Below, one piece after another: positions 45,901 to 53,519 of a DNA stretch of 64,000 nt. Below the pieces are notes generated by a model. It saw only the letters and a list, made by a program, of their open reading frames with translations. It did not search any database and had not been told where the DNA came from. Origin of the DNA: JANQIV01 sp050117315 (lineage in GTDB: Bacteria; Bacteroidota; Ignavibacteria; Ignavibacteriales; Melioribacteraceae); NCBI GenBank assembly GCA_050117315.1, contig JASFMY010000007.1, forward strand, positions 38,566-102,565, read 5' to 3'. The stretch's first letter is position 1, and each line of letters starts with the position of its first letter. A program made the position numbers and the translations under genes.

Positions 45901-46546
45901 TGTACTTATCGGCCTTTTTTGCCTGCCTTTCAAGCGATCTAACATTTTTTTCAACTTCAGCAACAATATCATTAACTCTTGTTAAATCGGATTTTACTTC
46001 TTCAAGCTTTTTTAGTGAAAGTCTTCTTCTCAGTTTATACTTATTAACACCCGCGGCTTCTTCGAACATTTTACGCCGTTCTTCAGCCTTGTTGTTAAGT
46101 ATAGTTTCAATCATTTTTAATTCTATAACGGAATAAGCGTTGGTGCCCATCCCGGTATCCATAAAAAGATTTGTAATATCTTTAAGACGACATAAATTTT
46201 TATTCAACAAGTATTCGCTTTCACCGGAGCGGAAGATTCTTCTCGTTATAGTAACTTCGGAGTATTCGGTGGGCAGTTTGTTATCGTCGTTAACCAACGT
46301 CAGAGAAACTTCGGACATTCCCATTGGCTTTTTAGACCTGGTGCCGTTAAAAATTACGTTTTCCATTTTATCGCTTCGGAGTGTTGAACTTTTTTGTTCA
46401 CCGAGGCACCATCTTATAGCATCAACAATATTGGTTTTACCGCAGCCGTTGGGCCCAACAATACCGGTAATTCCTTTCGTAAAATGAATTACGGTTTTAT
46501 TTGCAAAGGATTTAAACCCGAATATCTCTAACTTTGATAAATACAA
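42959..46546 (-). CDS. smc: Chromosome segregation protein SMC
   Basis: The 1195-residue protein has the SMC layout. The N-terminal head carries Walker A GIVGPNGCGKTNIVDAIRW. A long coiled coil (about 170-500) is followed by a hinge domain (about 515-650, TLIADVGEADDKYKFALEAA), and a second coil (about 680-1010) returns to the head. The C-terminal head has LLSGGEKTLTATALLFAIYL and Walker B FCILDEVDAPLDD. It forms the condensin ring that organises and separates chromosomes. No scpA or scpB gene is visible here. Confidence 0.97.
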   Translation of the reverse strand: MYLSKLEIFGFKSFANKTVIHFTKGITGIVGPNGCGKTNIVDAIRWCLGEQKSSTLRSDKMENVIFNGTRSKKPMGMSEVSLTLVNDDNKLPTEYSEVTITRRIFRSGESEYLLNKNLCRLKDITNLFMDTGMGTNAYSVIELKMIETILNNKAEERRKMFEEAAGVNKYKLRRRLSLKKLEEVKSDLTRVNDIVAEVEKNVRSLERQAKKADKYNQYQTILREKEIDLSEREYSLFTKSKKELEESEISLTDRKAEIDNNSKTIEERLDEIRSNISEVERNLYGKRNEISALNDKIYEKQKTISVSEERMNSLESNIDKYKNDIEDFQNQIVENEETIRINKDKIEEFLRAIESKEQLISENSEKIESSREEVNNKRSILNDHRENSLEIYKILNEKENKLKSLQGAVDKAKSNVQKLNDKIQTTTNDIAKTVGYLEELSVEKEEEEKKYRENEKLYNQKQEEKENLEKKLASLKEKELKEKGLLNDLKNKIEFLQTLLNNLEGVSKGSKSLIQDEEWTSKEKTLIADVGEADDKYKFALEAALVNVLNDILIHDIKDLNSAIKHLKDNELGKASFYLMESENNGRRSLFEKMMQFRIKRKIKKLEEEKSFVNWASKSIKSAAKWKPYFKKILFNTVIVNDFNSAVKLHSKYRDFDFVSLNGDLIKSNGEVVAGSAPQKDQTILGRKKDLELLNKEYPVVEGKVNSISGEIKETETVIAGIDLKTISDQSRIIQTDLNNIDKQISQLEFEKKKYDEEIEKAQNQIKEFIEEENAIYKDIENLQHEFEIEKTNKSDIDEKLNTAENNLKEFENHYNKLIEDQNSIKVDLERSKGLLENSNNSIKSSNQNIESIKNNIQKRNNDITNAEREIEEISGKLDLITEELEENNEEKKSIVAEATDIENELKTFKAEASNFESDLKAIRKQREEISDRIHNIDIKISEANFKLVNIQEHIKENYAIDITYKEFDDLDTFNFDERKNEVHGLKEKIKNLGPINSLAYTEFEEEKERMEFLQKQRNDLIESEKDLVKTIGEINETAQKLFMDTFAEIRQNFIRIFQTLFNPGDEADLNLEEDKDPLEAKIEIMAKPKGKRPTSIELLSGGEKTLTATALLFAIYLVKPSPFCILDEVDAPLDDANIDRFTKLLKEFSKSTQFIIVTHNKRTMESGQNLYGVTMQEEGISKLAAVQFNEEVHV

Positions 46547-46556
46547 AAAATGTCCT

Positions 46557-49136
46557 TTAGATTAACAAAAACTGTTTATACGAATTAATCAGATAATAAA
46601 TAGTTGATTCAGACAAATGAAAATAGAGTAATGTTCCCCCGACAATAAAAACGAACAAAAGCAGGGAATAAAAATACACTTTAAATGAAGGAACATCGAA
46701 AATAATATATATGCCTTTTAGTAGTCTCTGTGTCATCCAGAAAAAATAAATTCCCAGAAAACCGTAGATAAAATAATTTGCAGTTCCGAGAAGCAGTACT
46801 TTATAGAGGAGAAGTAGCAAAGGGAGAATCAGTGTCAAAGGGAGCCATGCCCATATTATTGTAAAATAAATACTCGACAGCATTACCCTTGTTTTTATAA
46901 ATACCGTAAAAAGTTTTGCGGTTAAGCTTAATAGGATAATCGCCCCGACAGAGAAAATAGAAAAATATATTAATGCAGTTTCAGGATTCCATGCTAATTT
47001 TGAAATAAAATTAAGCATTGTAGTACTGTTAAATGCAATAAGAAACTTTTCAATAAATAAGTTTGATCTCCAATAATAAAGAAGGTTGGTCAGTAGCAGC
47101 GCGTGAGTCAGCACAATAATAATCATTAGAATATTAGTATGAATACCGGAGATAATTCTCAAATCCCGGATATCCGCAAAAAAATTGTAAGGCCTTATTA
47201 AAGCCCGTGAAGCGTCCTCTCTGAATTTTCTTTTTGAATTTATAAGAAGTCCCATAAATACTGCAAGTATCAAAGCGCTGATAATAAATAACAATGCTCT
47301 ATCTTCTTTTTTGCTTCCGATAGGAACCCTTACTTTACCCTGGTCTTTAAGAAACGAGTTTATTACCTGGAAAGAAGGATTTGTTTCATTCCTGTTTTTT
47401 CCCAGTATTCCCACTTTATAAATTCTTTCCGGATTATAGCTTGAAAAAAACGAAGAATTTGAACCTTTATAGTCATATAAACTTTTTATAAATATGCCTG
47501 ACAGTTTTTTATCTTTGACAAATTCTAAAATACCGTCAATGAATTTTGCCTGGGCTTCAACGGTATTTGGATTTATATACCCGACAGATTGGTTGTCGAA
47601 AACCGCATAATTAATTTCGCTTATAAAATAATTTCCCGGTGCAGGACTATTCAAACTCACGAAAGAATTTATAAATTTACCGCTATCCTTTGAGTATAAT
47701 TCAACCCCGTAAAAATCAATTTCACTAATTTGTTCAGTCTGCAGCCCTATAAACGAAGCATACTTATATTTTGAGGGGTTACCGTTTAATGCTAAAATCA
47801 ATTTTTTAATAAATTCAGAATGTTCTCTCGAATCTGCGAGGTAGGAATTTCCCAATCCCCAAAAGGCTACGGCATTGAAACGTTTATAATAACTGTAAAA
47901 TTTTGAGGTATACCTTTGGGACCTTTCTATAAAAGTCTTGTCTGTTGAAATATTTTCCGGGATTGAGTTTAAGGGTATGTCAACCAGAACAAACAAACCT
48001 ATTTTTTCACAGTATTTTAAAGAATTAAAAGAAGGGAAAGAATTTTTGAATCTAACCGAGTTAAAACCGGTAGATTTTATTTTGTCAAGCAGTTTTCTAT
48101 GATCTTTAAAAGAAGGTAAATTGTCGCTTGATAAGGAATCACTATAGAAATAGCCGCAGCCTCTGAGTTGAAATTCGCCGCCGTTTAATTGAATTCTGTC
48201 CTCGTTTTTAGATAAATCGTAAAAAGAAAAAGTATCTTCTATTTCATCAATTATAGAATTGTTTTTTAATAGAGTAAGTTTGGCTTTGTATACATTCGGT
48301 TCGGAAGGCGACCATAAATCCGGCGAATTGATTTGTCCCGTTATAATTTTTTTAGTGATTTCGTTTTTTCGAATATTAACTCTCTCTCTCAAATTGTCTA
48401 CAGTTTGTCCTGAGGGATTATATAATGTATAATTTAGTTCAAATTGAGAGTTATTAATTTCAAGTGTATCGGATTTGTCAGCTCGATTATGAATTTCATA
48501 ATCGAGTTTAATTTGGGCTGAATTAAAACCGTTGCCGAACGAGTAGCTTTTGTCTTTAATTGTTATAAACGGATTTGGAACCAGCTCCAGGTAAACATCC
48601 CTATAAATTCCGCCGTGGCTCTCAGGTGACAAAAAGCCTTTATTGACAGGTATTGTATTAATATCGTCCGGCTTGTATGTAACTTTTATAACTAATTTAT
48701 TTTTTTTGTCGAATGTTAGAATCTCTCTCGGTATTTCAAGACGTTCGGGGATTTGACCGAATTCCAATTTTGAAATTACTTCCTCGTTGACAAATATTTC
48801 CGCCGAGTAATTAATGCCTGTAATATTCAAGAAAAGAAGCTTGCTTAAGATTTTATCACGGCTCAAAGAAAACTCTGTTTCATAAATTAGTTCTTCAACC
48901 CCGATGAAAGTATTGGGTACGGTTACAGGTTTTTTGTTGTTCGGAGAATCTTCCAAAAAAATATTCCATTTTTTATGGAGAGAAATAATTTCCCTTGACG
49001 GAGAAGTATTCTGGTACAATTCCCCTTCGCCTGTAACGTAATTACTTAATTCTTTGATTTTAATTTGTGAAAAAACAGAGGCGGAAAACAAAATTATAAG
49101 AAAGAATATGTTTATCGGGTTCTTAAGCCTGGTCAT
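46557..49136 (-). CDS. GH2-like protein fused to a membrane domain
   Basis: The 859-residue protein has a signal peptide (about 1-23) and a GH2 sugar-binding beta-sandwich domain (about 50-190). An immunoglobulin-like domain (about 195-305) and a TIM-barrel region (about 310-600) follow. The barrel's GH2 acid/base site should be Asn-Glu; here it is FWGLGNSYLAD with Ser431, so that Glu is missing. The nucleophile Glu507 is retained (YFISEINYA). Residues 612-859 hold about six membrane helices, a Yip1-like arrangement. It is probably a non-catalytic or altered glycan-binding protein anchored in the inner membrane. It lies just upstream of smc (10-base gap). Confidence 0.72.
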   Translation of the reverse strand: MTRLKNPINIFFLIILFSASVFSQIKIKELSNYVTGEGELYQNTSPSREIISLHKKWNIFLEDSPNNKKPVTVPNTFIGVEELIYETEFSLSRDKILSKLLFLNITGINYSAEIFVNEEVISKLEFGQIPERLEIPREILTFDKKNKLVIKVTYKPDDINTIPVNKGFLSPESHGGIYRDVYLELVPNPFITIKDKSYSFGNGFNSAQIKLDYEIHNRADKSDTLEINNSQFELNYTLYNPSGQTVDNLRERVNIRKNEITKKIITGQINSPDLWSPSEPNVYKAKLTLLKNNSIIDEIEDTFSFYDLSKNEDRIQLNGGEFQLRGCGYFYSDSLSSDNLPSFKDHRKLLDKIKSTGFNSVRFKNSFPSFNSLKYCEKIGLFVLVDIPLNSIPENISTDKTFIERSQRYTSKFYSYYKRFNAVAFWGLGNSYLADSREHSEFIKKLILALNGNPSKYKYASFIGLQTEQISEIDFYGVELYSKDSGKFINSFVSLNSPAPGNYFISEINYAVFDNQSVGYINPNTVEAQAKFIDGILEFVKDKKLSGIFIKSLYDYKGSNSSFFSSYNPERIYKVGILGKNRNETNPSFQVINSFLKDQGKVRVPIGSKKEDRALLFIISALILAVFMGLLINSKRKFREDASRALIRPYNFFADIRDLRIISGIHTNILMIIIVLTHALLLTNLLYYWRSNLFIEKFLIAFNSTTMLNFISKLAWNPETALIYFSIFSVGAIILLSLTAKLFTVFIKTRVMLSSIYFTIIWAWLPLTLILPLLLLLYKVLLLGTANYFIYGFLGIYFFWMTQRLLKGIYIIFDVPSFKVYFYSLLLFVFIVGGTLLYFHLSESTIYYLINSYKQFLLI

Positions 49137-49203
49137 CTAAGTATATAATAATTAAAAAAATAAAGACATCAAATATACTAAGAAAAAGAGGGGAAATCAA
49201 TGC

Positions 49204-49239
49204 GAAAACATCCCGCCTTCTGCGGCGGGATTCGTTTTC
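49204..49239 (-). terminator. Hairpin downstream of tpiA
   Basis: ATCCCGCC (49210-49217) pairs with GGCGGGAT (49224-49231) over six bases, and outer arms GAAAAC/GTTTTC extend the stem past a two-base bulge. It follows the tpiA stop by about 18 bases on the minus strand. The T tract after it is weak, so termination is likely but not certain. It may also be a REP-like palindrome. Confidence 0.6.
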
Positions 49240-49256
49240 AGCTTAAATTCAAATGT

Positions 49257-50012
49257 TTATGAAGATTTAATAATATCGAGAAATGAATCGGCTTTTAAGC
49301 AAGCACCGCCTACAAGAGCGCCGTCAATATCGCTTTGCGACAACAATTCTTTAGCGTTTGCCGGTTTTACGCTTCCGCCGTACTGGATAACCAGGTTTTG
49401 TGCGGCTTCGTCCGAGTACAATTCTTTAATTAGATTCCTTATAAATTCATGTACTTCCTGTGCTTGTTCCGGCGTAGCGGTTTTGCCTGTCCCTATTGCC
49501 CACACAGGTTCGTAAGCAATAATTATATTTTGCAAGTCACTTTCGCTTATTTCTTTTAATCCTTCCCTAACCTGTCTTTCAACTACCTGTTTGGTGATGT
49601 TGTCTTCTCTTTCCTGTAAAGTTTCGCCGATGCAGAAAATCGGTTTTAATTCGCTTGCCAGCGCTTTTTTTATTTTCAGGTTTATTGTTTCATCGGATTC
49701 TTTAAAGATTGTTCTTCTTTCCGAGTGTCCCAAAATTACATATTCGCAACCTACACTTTTTAACATTTCTGCCGAGACTTCTCCGGTGTAAGCGCCGCTT
49801 TCTTCAAAGTACATATTTTGAGCACCCAACCTAATGGGAGTATCTTTGATAAGTTCCGAAGCAGTTTCAAGCGAAATGTAAGGGGGACAGATAATTACAC
49901 CTGCCTGCGGTTCAAATTCCGATAATTCTTTTTTGATCCCGCATATAAGTTCAACAGCCTGGGAAAGGTTGTTGTTCATTTTCCAGTTACCTGCAATAAC
50001 TTTTTTACGCAT
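49257..50012 (-). CDS. tpiA: Triose-phosphate isomerase
   Basis: The 251-residue protein has VIAGNWKMNNN with the catalytic Lys near residue 11, YVILGHSERR with the electrophilic His, and AYEPVWAIGTGKTATPEQ with the catalytic Glu. The phosphate-binding end QYGGSVKPANAKELL and DGALVGGACLKADSF are also present. It interconverts dihydroxyacetone phosphate and glyceraldehyde 3-phosphate. It is 31 bases downstream of the NifU-like gene and may share its transcript. Confidence 0.98.
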   Translation of the reverse strand: MRKKVIAGNWKMNNNLSQAVELICGIKKELSEFEPQAGVIICPPYISLETASELIKDTPIRLGAQNMYFEESGAYTGEVSAEMLKSVGCEYVILGHSERRTIFKESDETINLKIKKALASELKPIFCIGETLQEREDNITKQVVERQVREGLKEISESDLQNIIIAYEPVWAIGTGKTATPEQAQEVHEFIRNLIKELYSDEAAQNLVIQYGGSVKPANAKELLSQSDIDGALVGGACLKADSFLDIIKSS

Positions 50013-50042
50013 ATTTTATTTCCTAAATTGTTCTAAAAAAAA

Positions 50043-50279
50043 TCAGTTTACGGATTCAACTCTTTTAATACCGGGTACTTCTCTCATTAAAGCTCTTTCA
50101 ACCCCGGCTCTAAGTGTCATTTGCGACATTGGGCAGCCTACGCAGGCTCCTGTTAGTTTAACCTCAACAATTCCTTCTTCAGTCACCTTCACTAACTCAA
50201 CATCTCCGCCGTCGGCCTGCAAATAGGGTCTAATTGATTCTAATGCAGTTTTTACTTTGTTGTTTAATTCTTCGTTCAT
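50043..50279 (-). CDS. NifU-like iron-sulfur scaffold domain
   Basis: The 78-residue protein is a single NifU C-terminal domain, with RPYLQADGGDVELVKV and the CxxC pair CVGCPMSQMTLRAGVERAL that holds a labile Fe-S cluster. Its job is to pass clusters to apo-proteins. Upstream by 12 bases is the Mrp ATPase, another cluster carrier, so this is a small Fe-S assembly unit. Confidence 0.93.
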   Translation of the reverse strand: MNEELNNKVKTALESIRPYLQADGGDVELVKVTEEGIVEVKLTGACVGCPMSQMTLRAGVERALMREVPGIKRVESVN

Positions 50280-50291
50280 TTCAACTCCTAT

Positions 50292-51395
50292 CTATTCATC
50301 GCCCAAAATTATTTCAACTTTTTGAGAAGATGAATTTATATTTGTAATACTAACCTGGCCTGCAAGATTTTTACTAATCTCTAAAATCATATTTGAATTA
50401 TCGGAATCCGGCATATCAAAAACAATAGGTTTGCCTTTATCGCCGCCTTCTCTAATTCTTGGGTCAATCGGGATTCCGCCGAGGAAGGGTACATCCAGTT
50501 CTTCGGCCAAATTTTCACCGCCGCCGCTTCCGAAAATATCGTATCTTTTCCCTGTGTCTGGTGCAATAAAATAACTCATATTTTCAATAATTCCCATTAC
50601 CGGAACATTAACTCTTTCAAACATTTTTAGTCCTTTGCGAGCGTCAATAAGCGAAACATCCTGCGGGGTGGTAACAATAACGGCACCAGTTAAAGGGATT
50701 GTTTGCACAAGTGTTAATTGAATATCGCCCGTACCGGGAGGCATGTCGTAGATTAAATAATCGAGTTCTCCCCAATCCACATCGCTCATAAACTGCTTTA
50801 ACGCACCGCTTGCCATTGGCCCGCGCCAGATAACCGGCTGGTTGTCGTCAATCAAAAACCCGATGGACATTAACTTTATCCCGAAATTTTCGAGCGGAAT
50901 CATTTTTTGAGTTTTGGCATCCTGGTAAATTTTCGGTTTTTCATTTATACCCAGCATCAAAGGGATACTCGGGCCGTAAATATCAGCGTCAATTAAACCA
51001 ACCTTAGCGCCTAGCTTTGAAAGGGCAACGGCTAGGTTAACTGCAACAGTACTTTTGCCTACACCGCCTTTGCCGCTTGCTACGGCAATAGTATTTTTTA
51101 CGCCGGGCAGTATCGCTTCTTTTTTGTCATCCAGATGTCCAGGTACACTTGCTGTCATATTTATTTCAACATGAGCAACCGATGGGATTTCATTTTTTAT
51201 CGCTTCAATGCAGTCTTCTTCAATTTTATCTTTTAACGGGCAGGCGGGGGTTGTTAACTCAATTGTTGCAGAAATATTTTTTCCGTCAACTGTAACATCC
51301 TTTACCATTTTTAACGTAACTAAATCTTTGTGTAAATCGGGGTCGTCAACTTTGCTTAACGCGCTTATTACTTGTTCTTTTGTAATTCCAGACAT
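50292..51395 (-). CDS. mrp: Mrp/ApbC-family P-loop ATPase
   Basis: The 367-residue protein has an N-terminal MIP18/DUF59 domain (about 1-85, SKVDDPDLHKDLVTLKMV). The ParA-like ATPase has a deviant Walker A, VASGKGGVGKSTVAVNLA, and the block LIYDMPPGTGDIQLTL. The usual CxxC after ENMS that carries the bridging Fe-S cluster in E. coli Mrp is absent; the stretch reads ENMSYFIAPDTGKRYDIFG. This variant is common in some Bacteroidota. The adjacent NifU-like protein supports a role in Fe-S cluster transfer. Confidence 0.93.
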   Translation of the reverse strand: MSGITKEQVISALSKVDDPDLHKDLVTLKMVKDVTVDGKNISATIELTTPACPLKDKIEEDCIEAIKNEIPSVAHVEINMTASVPGHLDDKKEAILPGVKNTIAVASGKGGVGKSTVAVNLAVALSKLGAKVGLIDADIYGPSIPLMLGINEKPKIYQDAKTQKMIPLENFGIKLMSIGFLIDDNQPVIWRGPMASGALKQFMSDVDWGELDYLIYDMPPGTGDIQLTLVQTIPLTGAVIVTTPQDVSLIDARKGLKMFERVNVPVMGIIENMSYFIAPDTGKRYDIFGSGGGENLAEELDVPFLGGIPIDPRIREGGDKGKPIVFDMPDSDNSNMILEISKNLAGQVSITNINSSSQKVEIILGDE

Positions 51396-51500
51396 ATAAA
51401 ATTCCTTTCAAAACAGTATCACGAAAAAATTAAGATCACAAAATAACAAATTCTTTTAGTTATAACTAATTGAGAAAAATTAAAATTGCAATGTCTTCAG

Positions 51501-51550
51501 TCATTCCCGATAATCTTTTAGGCCGGGACCTATTCTTGAGAGATTCTGGA
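51501..51550 (+). repeat. Degenerate copy of the TCATTCCC repeat
   Basis: TCATTCCCGATAATCTTTTA starts this stretch and matches the first arm of the palindromic repeats near 53419 and 53520, but the closing GGGAATGACA arm is missing. The stretch lies in the 252-base gap between mrp and the toxin-antitoxin pair. Confidence 0.5.
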
Positions 51551-51588
51551 CTCAAATTACAAACATTACCTTAATCTTAAAATTCACA

Positions 51589-51631
51589 TTGTTTTTGTTG
51601 CTTTGTAGTTTATATTAAAAAGTGTAAACTA
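51589..51631 (+). promoter_or_regulatory. Promoter and operator of toxin-antitoxin pair
   Basis: TTGTTT (51589-51594) and TATATT (51611-51616) are 16 bases apart. TAGTTTATA (51606-51614) and TGTAAACTA (51623-51631) form an inverted repeat with one mismatch and an 8-base spacer, covering the -10 region. Antitoxin autorepression through such a palindrome is normal for this class. The start codon is 17 bases downstream. Confidence 0.55.
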
Positions 51632-51647
51632 ACCAAAAGGATTTGCA

Positions 51648-51896
51648 ATGTATTCAACAGCTAAAGAACTAAGATTTCATACAAAAGAACTGCTTGACTC
51701 TGTTTCTCGAGGCGAGGAAGTTATAATAACATACCGCGGTAAACCTTTTGCCAAATTGGTTCCTTTCGATAAAACCGAAAAAAATAATAACAATTCCGAA
51801 GAATTATTCGGCATGTGGAAAGACCGGGATGATTTGAAAGATGTTGATTCTTACGTCCGTGAACTGAGAAAGGAAAGATATAATGTTAATGATTGA
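51648..51896 (+). CDS. Phd/YefM-type antitoxin
   Basis: The 82-residue protein has the Phd/YefM N-terminal DNA-binding pattern: TAKELRFHTKELLDSVSRGE followed by EVIITYRGKPFAKLVPF. The acidic C-terminal half (about 40-82) would wrap around the toxin. It overlaps the VapC-type gene by 14 bases. By family knowledge the pair represses its own promoter; the inverted repeat upstream is a fitting operator. Confidence 0.85.
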   Translation: MYSTAKELRFHTKELLDSVSRGEEVIITYRGKPFAKLVPFDKTEKNNNNSEELFGMWKDRDDLKDVDSYVRELRKERYNVND

Positions 51897-52263
51897 CACG
51901 GATGTATTGACCTGGTATTTGAGGGGGAACAACAAAGCAAAAAAAGCTATTGAAAAACTAAACGGGTTCTTCATTTCTGTTGTTACTTACATGGAATTAG
52001 TTCAGGGAATGAGGAATAAACATGAGCTAACAACTTTAAGAAGCGCTTTACGGAAATGGAATGTTAAAATTCTCTTTATAAACGAAGACATTTCAGCAAA
52101 AGCAATGTTTTTGGTGGAACAACATTATTTGAGCAATTCGCTGGTTCTGGCGGATGCGTTAATTGCTTCCACAGTAATTTCCAGTGGTTTGAAACTATTA
52201 ACGGGAAATACTAAACATTATAAAGTCATTAAGAATATCGAACTGGAAGGATTTAAACCATAG
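51883..52263 (+). CDS. vapC: PIN-domain toxin, VapC family
   Basis: The 126-residue protein is a single PIN domain. Asp5 and Asp7 lie in MIDTDVLTWYLRGN, Glu38 in TYMELVQGMRNK, and the C-terminal acidic pair is in LADALIASTVI. These residues bind the metal for cleavage of RNA, typically tRNA or rRNA. The adjacent Phd-type antitoxin gives the canonical vapBC-like pair. It starts ATG 51883 within the antitoxin gene; ATG 51889 is a second option. Confidence 0.9.
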   Translation: MLMIDTDVLTWYLRGNNKAKKAIEKLNGFFISVVTYMELVQGMRNKHELTTLRSALRKWNVKILFINEDISAKAMFLVEQHYLSNSLVLADALIASTVISSGLKLLTGNTKHYKVIKNIELEGFKP

Positions 52264-52271
52264 CTGCAAAA

Positions 52272-52391
52272 ATGACACACGAAGAATTAAAAAATAAAGT
52301 ACTGAAAATGTTTCTGTTAAAAAAGAATATGATAGACGTGAGTCTCAATTCATATTTGAGAAGAACAAATGGAAAACAAGGGAATAAATAA
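52272..52391 (+). CDS. Possible 39-residue small ORF
   Basis: An open frame begins ATG 52272 (MTHEELKNKVLKMFLLKKN) and ends at TAA 52389-52391, 8 bases after the vapC stop. It is short and I recognise no domain; it may be chance or a remnant of a toxin-linked gene. There is no clear Shine-Dalgarno site. The rest of 52264-52537 shows nothing else I can name. Confidence 0.25.
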   Translation: MTHEELKNKVLKMFLLKKNMIDVSLNSYLRRTNGKQGNK

Positions 52392-52537
52392 CAAATTTGA
52401 AGCACAAAGACAAGTGTTGCCCTTTTGGAGAATAAGTATGACATAATAAAGCGTTATATCTTTTCTTACCGTTAATTTCCAATACATTCTTTATTCTGTT
52501 TAATATTTTTGTCGTTCGCAAAAGTAAATAATACCCC

Positions 52538-52591
52538 TTGACAATTAACTTAAGTATCCTTAACTTTGATATAAAAGTTGATTAAGTTAAG
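52538..52591 (+). promoter_or_regulatory. Bacteroidota-type promoter with overlapping operator for feo locus
   Basis: TTG (52538-52540) and TAACTTTG (52561-52568) are 20 bases apart, matching the Bacteroidota -33/-7 consensus TTG-N19-20-TAnnTTTG. Over the -7 and start site lie nested inverted repeats: AACTTT (52562-52567) with AAAGTT (52574-52579), and CTTAACTT (52559-52566) with AAGTTAAG (52584-52591). A DtxR-family gene follows, so metal-dependent repression of the iron genes is the likely use. The half-site TTAACTT also occurs upstream at 52545-52551. Confidence 0.6.
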
Positions 52592-52606
52592 ATGCCAAGT
52601 ATATCT

Positions 52607-52636
52607 AATCCTCCTTCACCAAGGTTTCGGAGGATT
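52607..52636 (+). repeat. REP-like hairpin in feo leader (copy 1)
   Basis: AATCCTCC (52607-52614) pairs with GGAGGATT (52629-52636). The loop TTCACCAAGGTTTC resembles the CTAAAGC-type loops of a widespread bacterial palindrome family. It is in the 155-base leader between promoter and dtxR start. Confidence 0.45.
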
Positions 52637-52680
52637 CAGAAAATTTGGTTAATAAAATAATTGAGAGTTAAACGTGCAGT

Positions 52681-52708
52681 GTCCTACTACGCTAAAGCTC
52701 CGTAGGAC
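52681..52708 (+). repeat. REP-like hairpin in feo leader (copy 2)
   Basis: GTCCTAC (52681-52687) pairs with GTAGGAC (52702-52708); the loop holds GCTAAAGCTC. It is similar in design to the hairpin at 52607-52636 and ends 37 bases before the dtxR start. Confidence 0.45.
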
Positions 52709-52745
52709 TCTGTATTCAGTAATATTAAAAATATTGAGTCTAATA

Positions 52746-53405
52746 ATGCCGAGTATTTCAAAAGAAGATTACTTAAAGAGTGTTTACAAATTCCAGAATG
52801 AACACGGTAACACCGTGTCAACTGCGGATATTGCCGCCGACCTGGATGTTTCCAATGCTGCAACAAGCGACATGGCAAAAAAACTTGCCGCAAAGGGTTT
52901 TATTACTTATGCCCCTTACAAGGGCTTAAAGCTTACTGCCAAAGGTGAAAAAGTTGCACTCAATATTTTAAGGCGGCACAGGCTTTGGGAGCTGTTTCTA
53001 ATTAAAGTGCTTGACCTTTCCTGGAGCGAGGTTCATAAAGAAGCGGAAAACCTTGAGCACAATACTTCCGAGTTTTTAATAGACAAAATTGACGAACTTT
53101 TGGAGTTTCCGGAATTTGATCCGCACGGAAGTCCAATCCCGAAGAAGAACGGGGATTTACCAAAGTCGCCGGAAATGATCCCGTTAAGCAAAGCTATTAG
53201 CGGGAAGGAATATCGAATATCAAAAGTTCACGACAAAGACGAAGACCTTATAAAGTATTTAACAAAGCTGAGTCTCACCCTGAATAAAAAAATTAAGGTA
53301 GTAGAGAAATTGAATTTTGATAATTCTCTAATTATTGAAAGTGGCGGAATGAATATTACTGTAAGCGAAAAATTGTCTGAAAACGTATTTGTAACGAAAA
53401 TATAA
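52746..53405 (+). CDS. DtxR-family metal-dependent transcriptional repressor
   Basis: The 219-residue protein has a winged-helix domain (about 1-72, ISKEDYLKSVYKF and VSTADIAADLDVSNAATSDM). A dimerisation and metal-binding domain follows (about 73-140), with ILRRHRLWELFLIKVL, EVHKEAENLEHNTSEFLIDK and FDPHGSPIP. A C-terminal SH3-like domain completes it (about 145-219). It likely represses the downstream iron-uptake genes when Fe2+ or Mn2+ is plentiful. I start at ATG 52746; an upstream GTG (52674) would add an atypical extension overlapping the leader hairpin. It belongs to the IdeR/MntR group. Confidence 0.92.
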   Translation: MPSISKEDYLKSVYKFQNEHGNTVSTADIAADLDVSNAATSDMAKKLAAKGFITYAPYKGLKLTAKGEKVALNILRRHRLWELFLIKVLDLSWSEVHKEAENLEHNTSEFLIDKIDELLEFPEFDPHGSPIPKKNGDLPKSPEMIPLSKAISGKEYRISKVHDKDEDLIKYLTKLSLTLNKKIKVVEKLNFDNSLIIESGGMNITVSEKLSENVFVTKI

Positions 53406-53418
53406 GGTACACCGATGC

Positions 53419-53497
53419 TGTCATTCCCGAATGCTTTAATCGGGGATCCGGGAATCTCAGAAAAATAGATTCCCGCTAGAGACATGCGGGAATGACA
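53419..53497 (+). repeat. Palindromic TGTCATTCCC repeat element, 79 bp
   Basis: The element begins TGTCATTCCC (53419-53428) and ends GGGAATGACA (53488-53497), an exact inverted pair, with a second internal pair built on GATTCCCG. It lies between the dtxR stop and the GIY-YIG element and shares its ends with those at 53520-53939 and 55014-55085. Confidence 0.8.
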
Positions 53498-53519
53498 AAG
53501 AGCAGTAGAAAATTATGAA

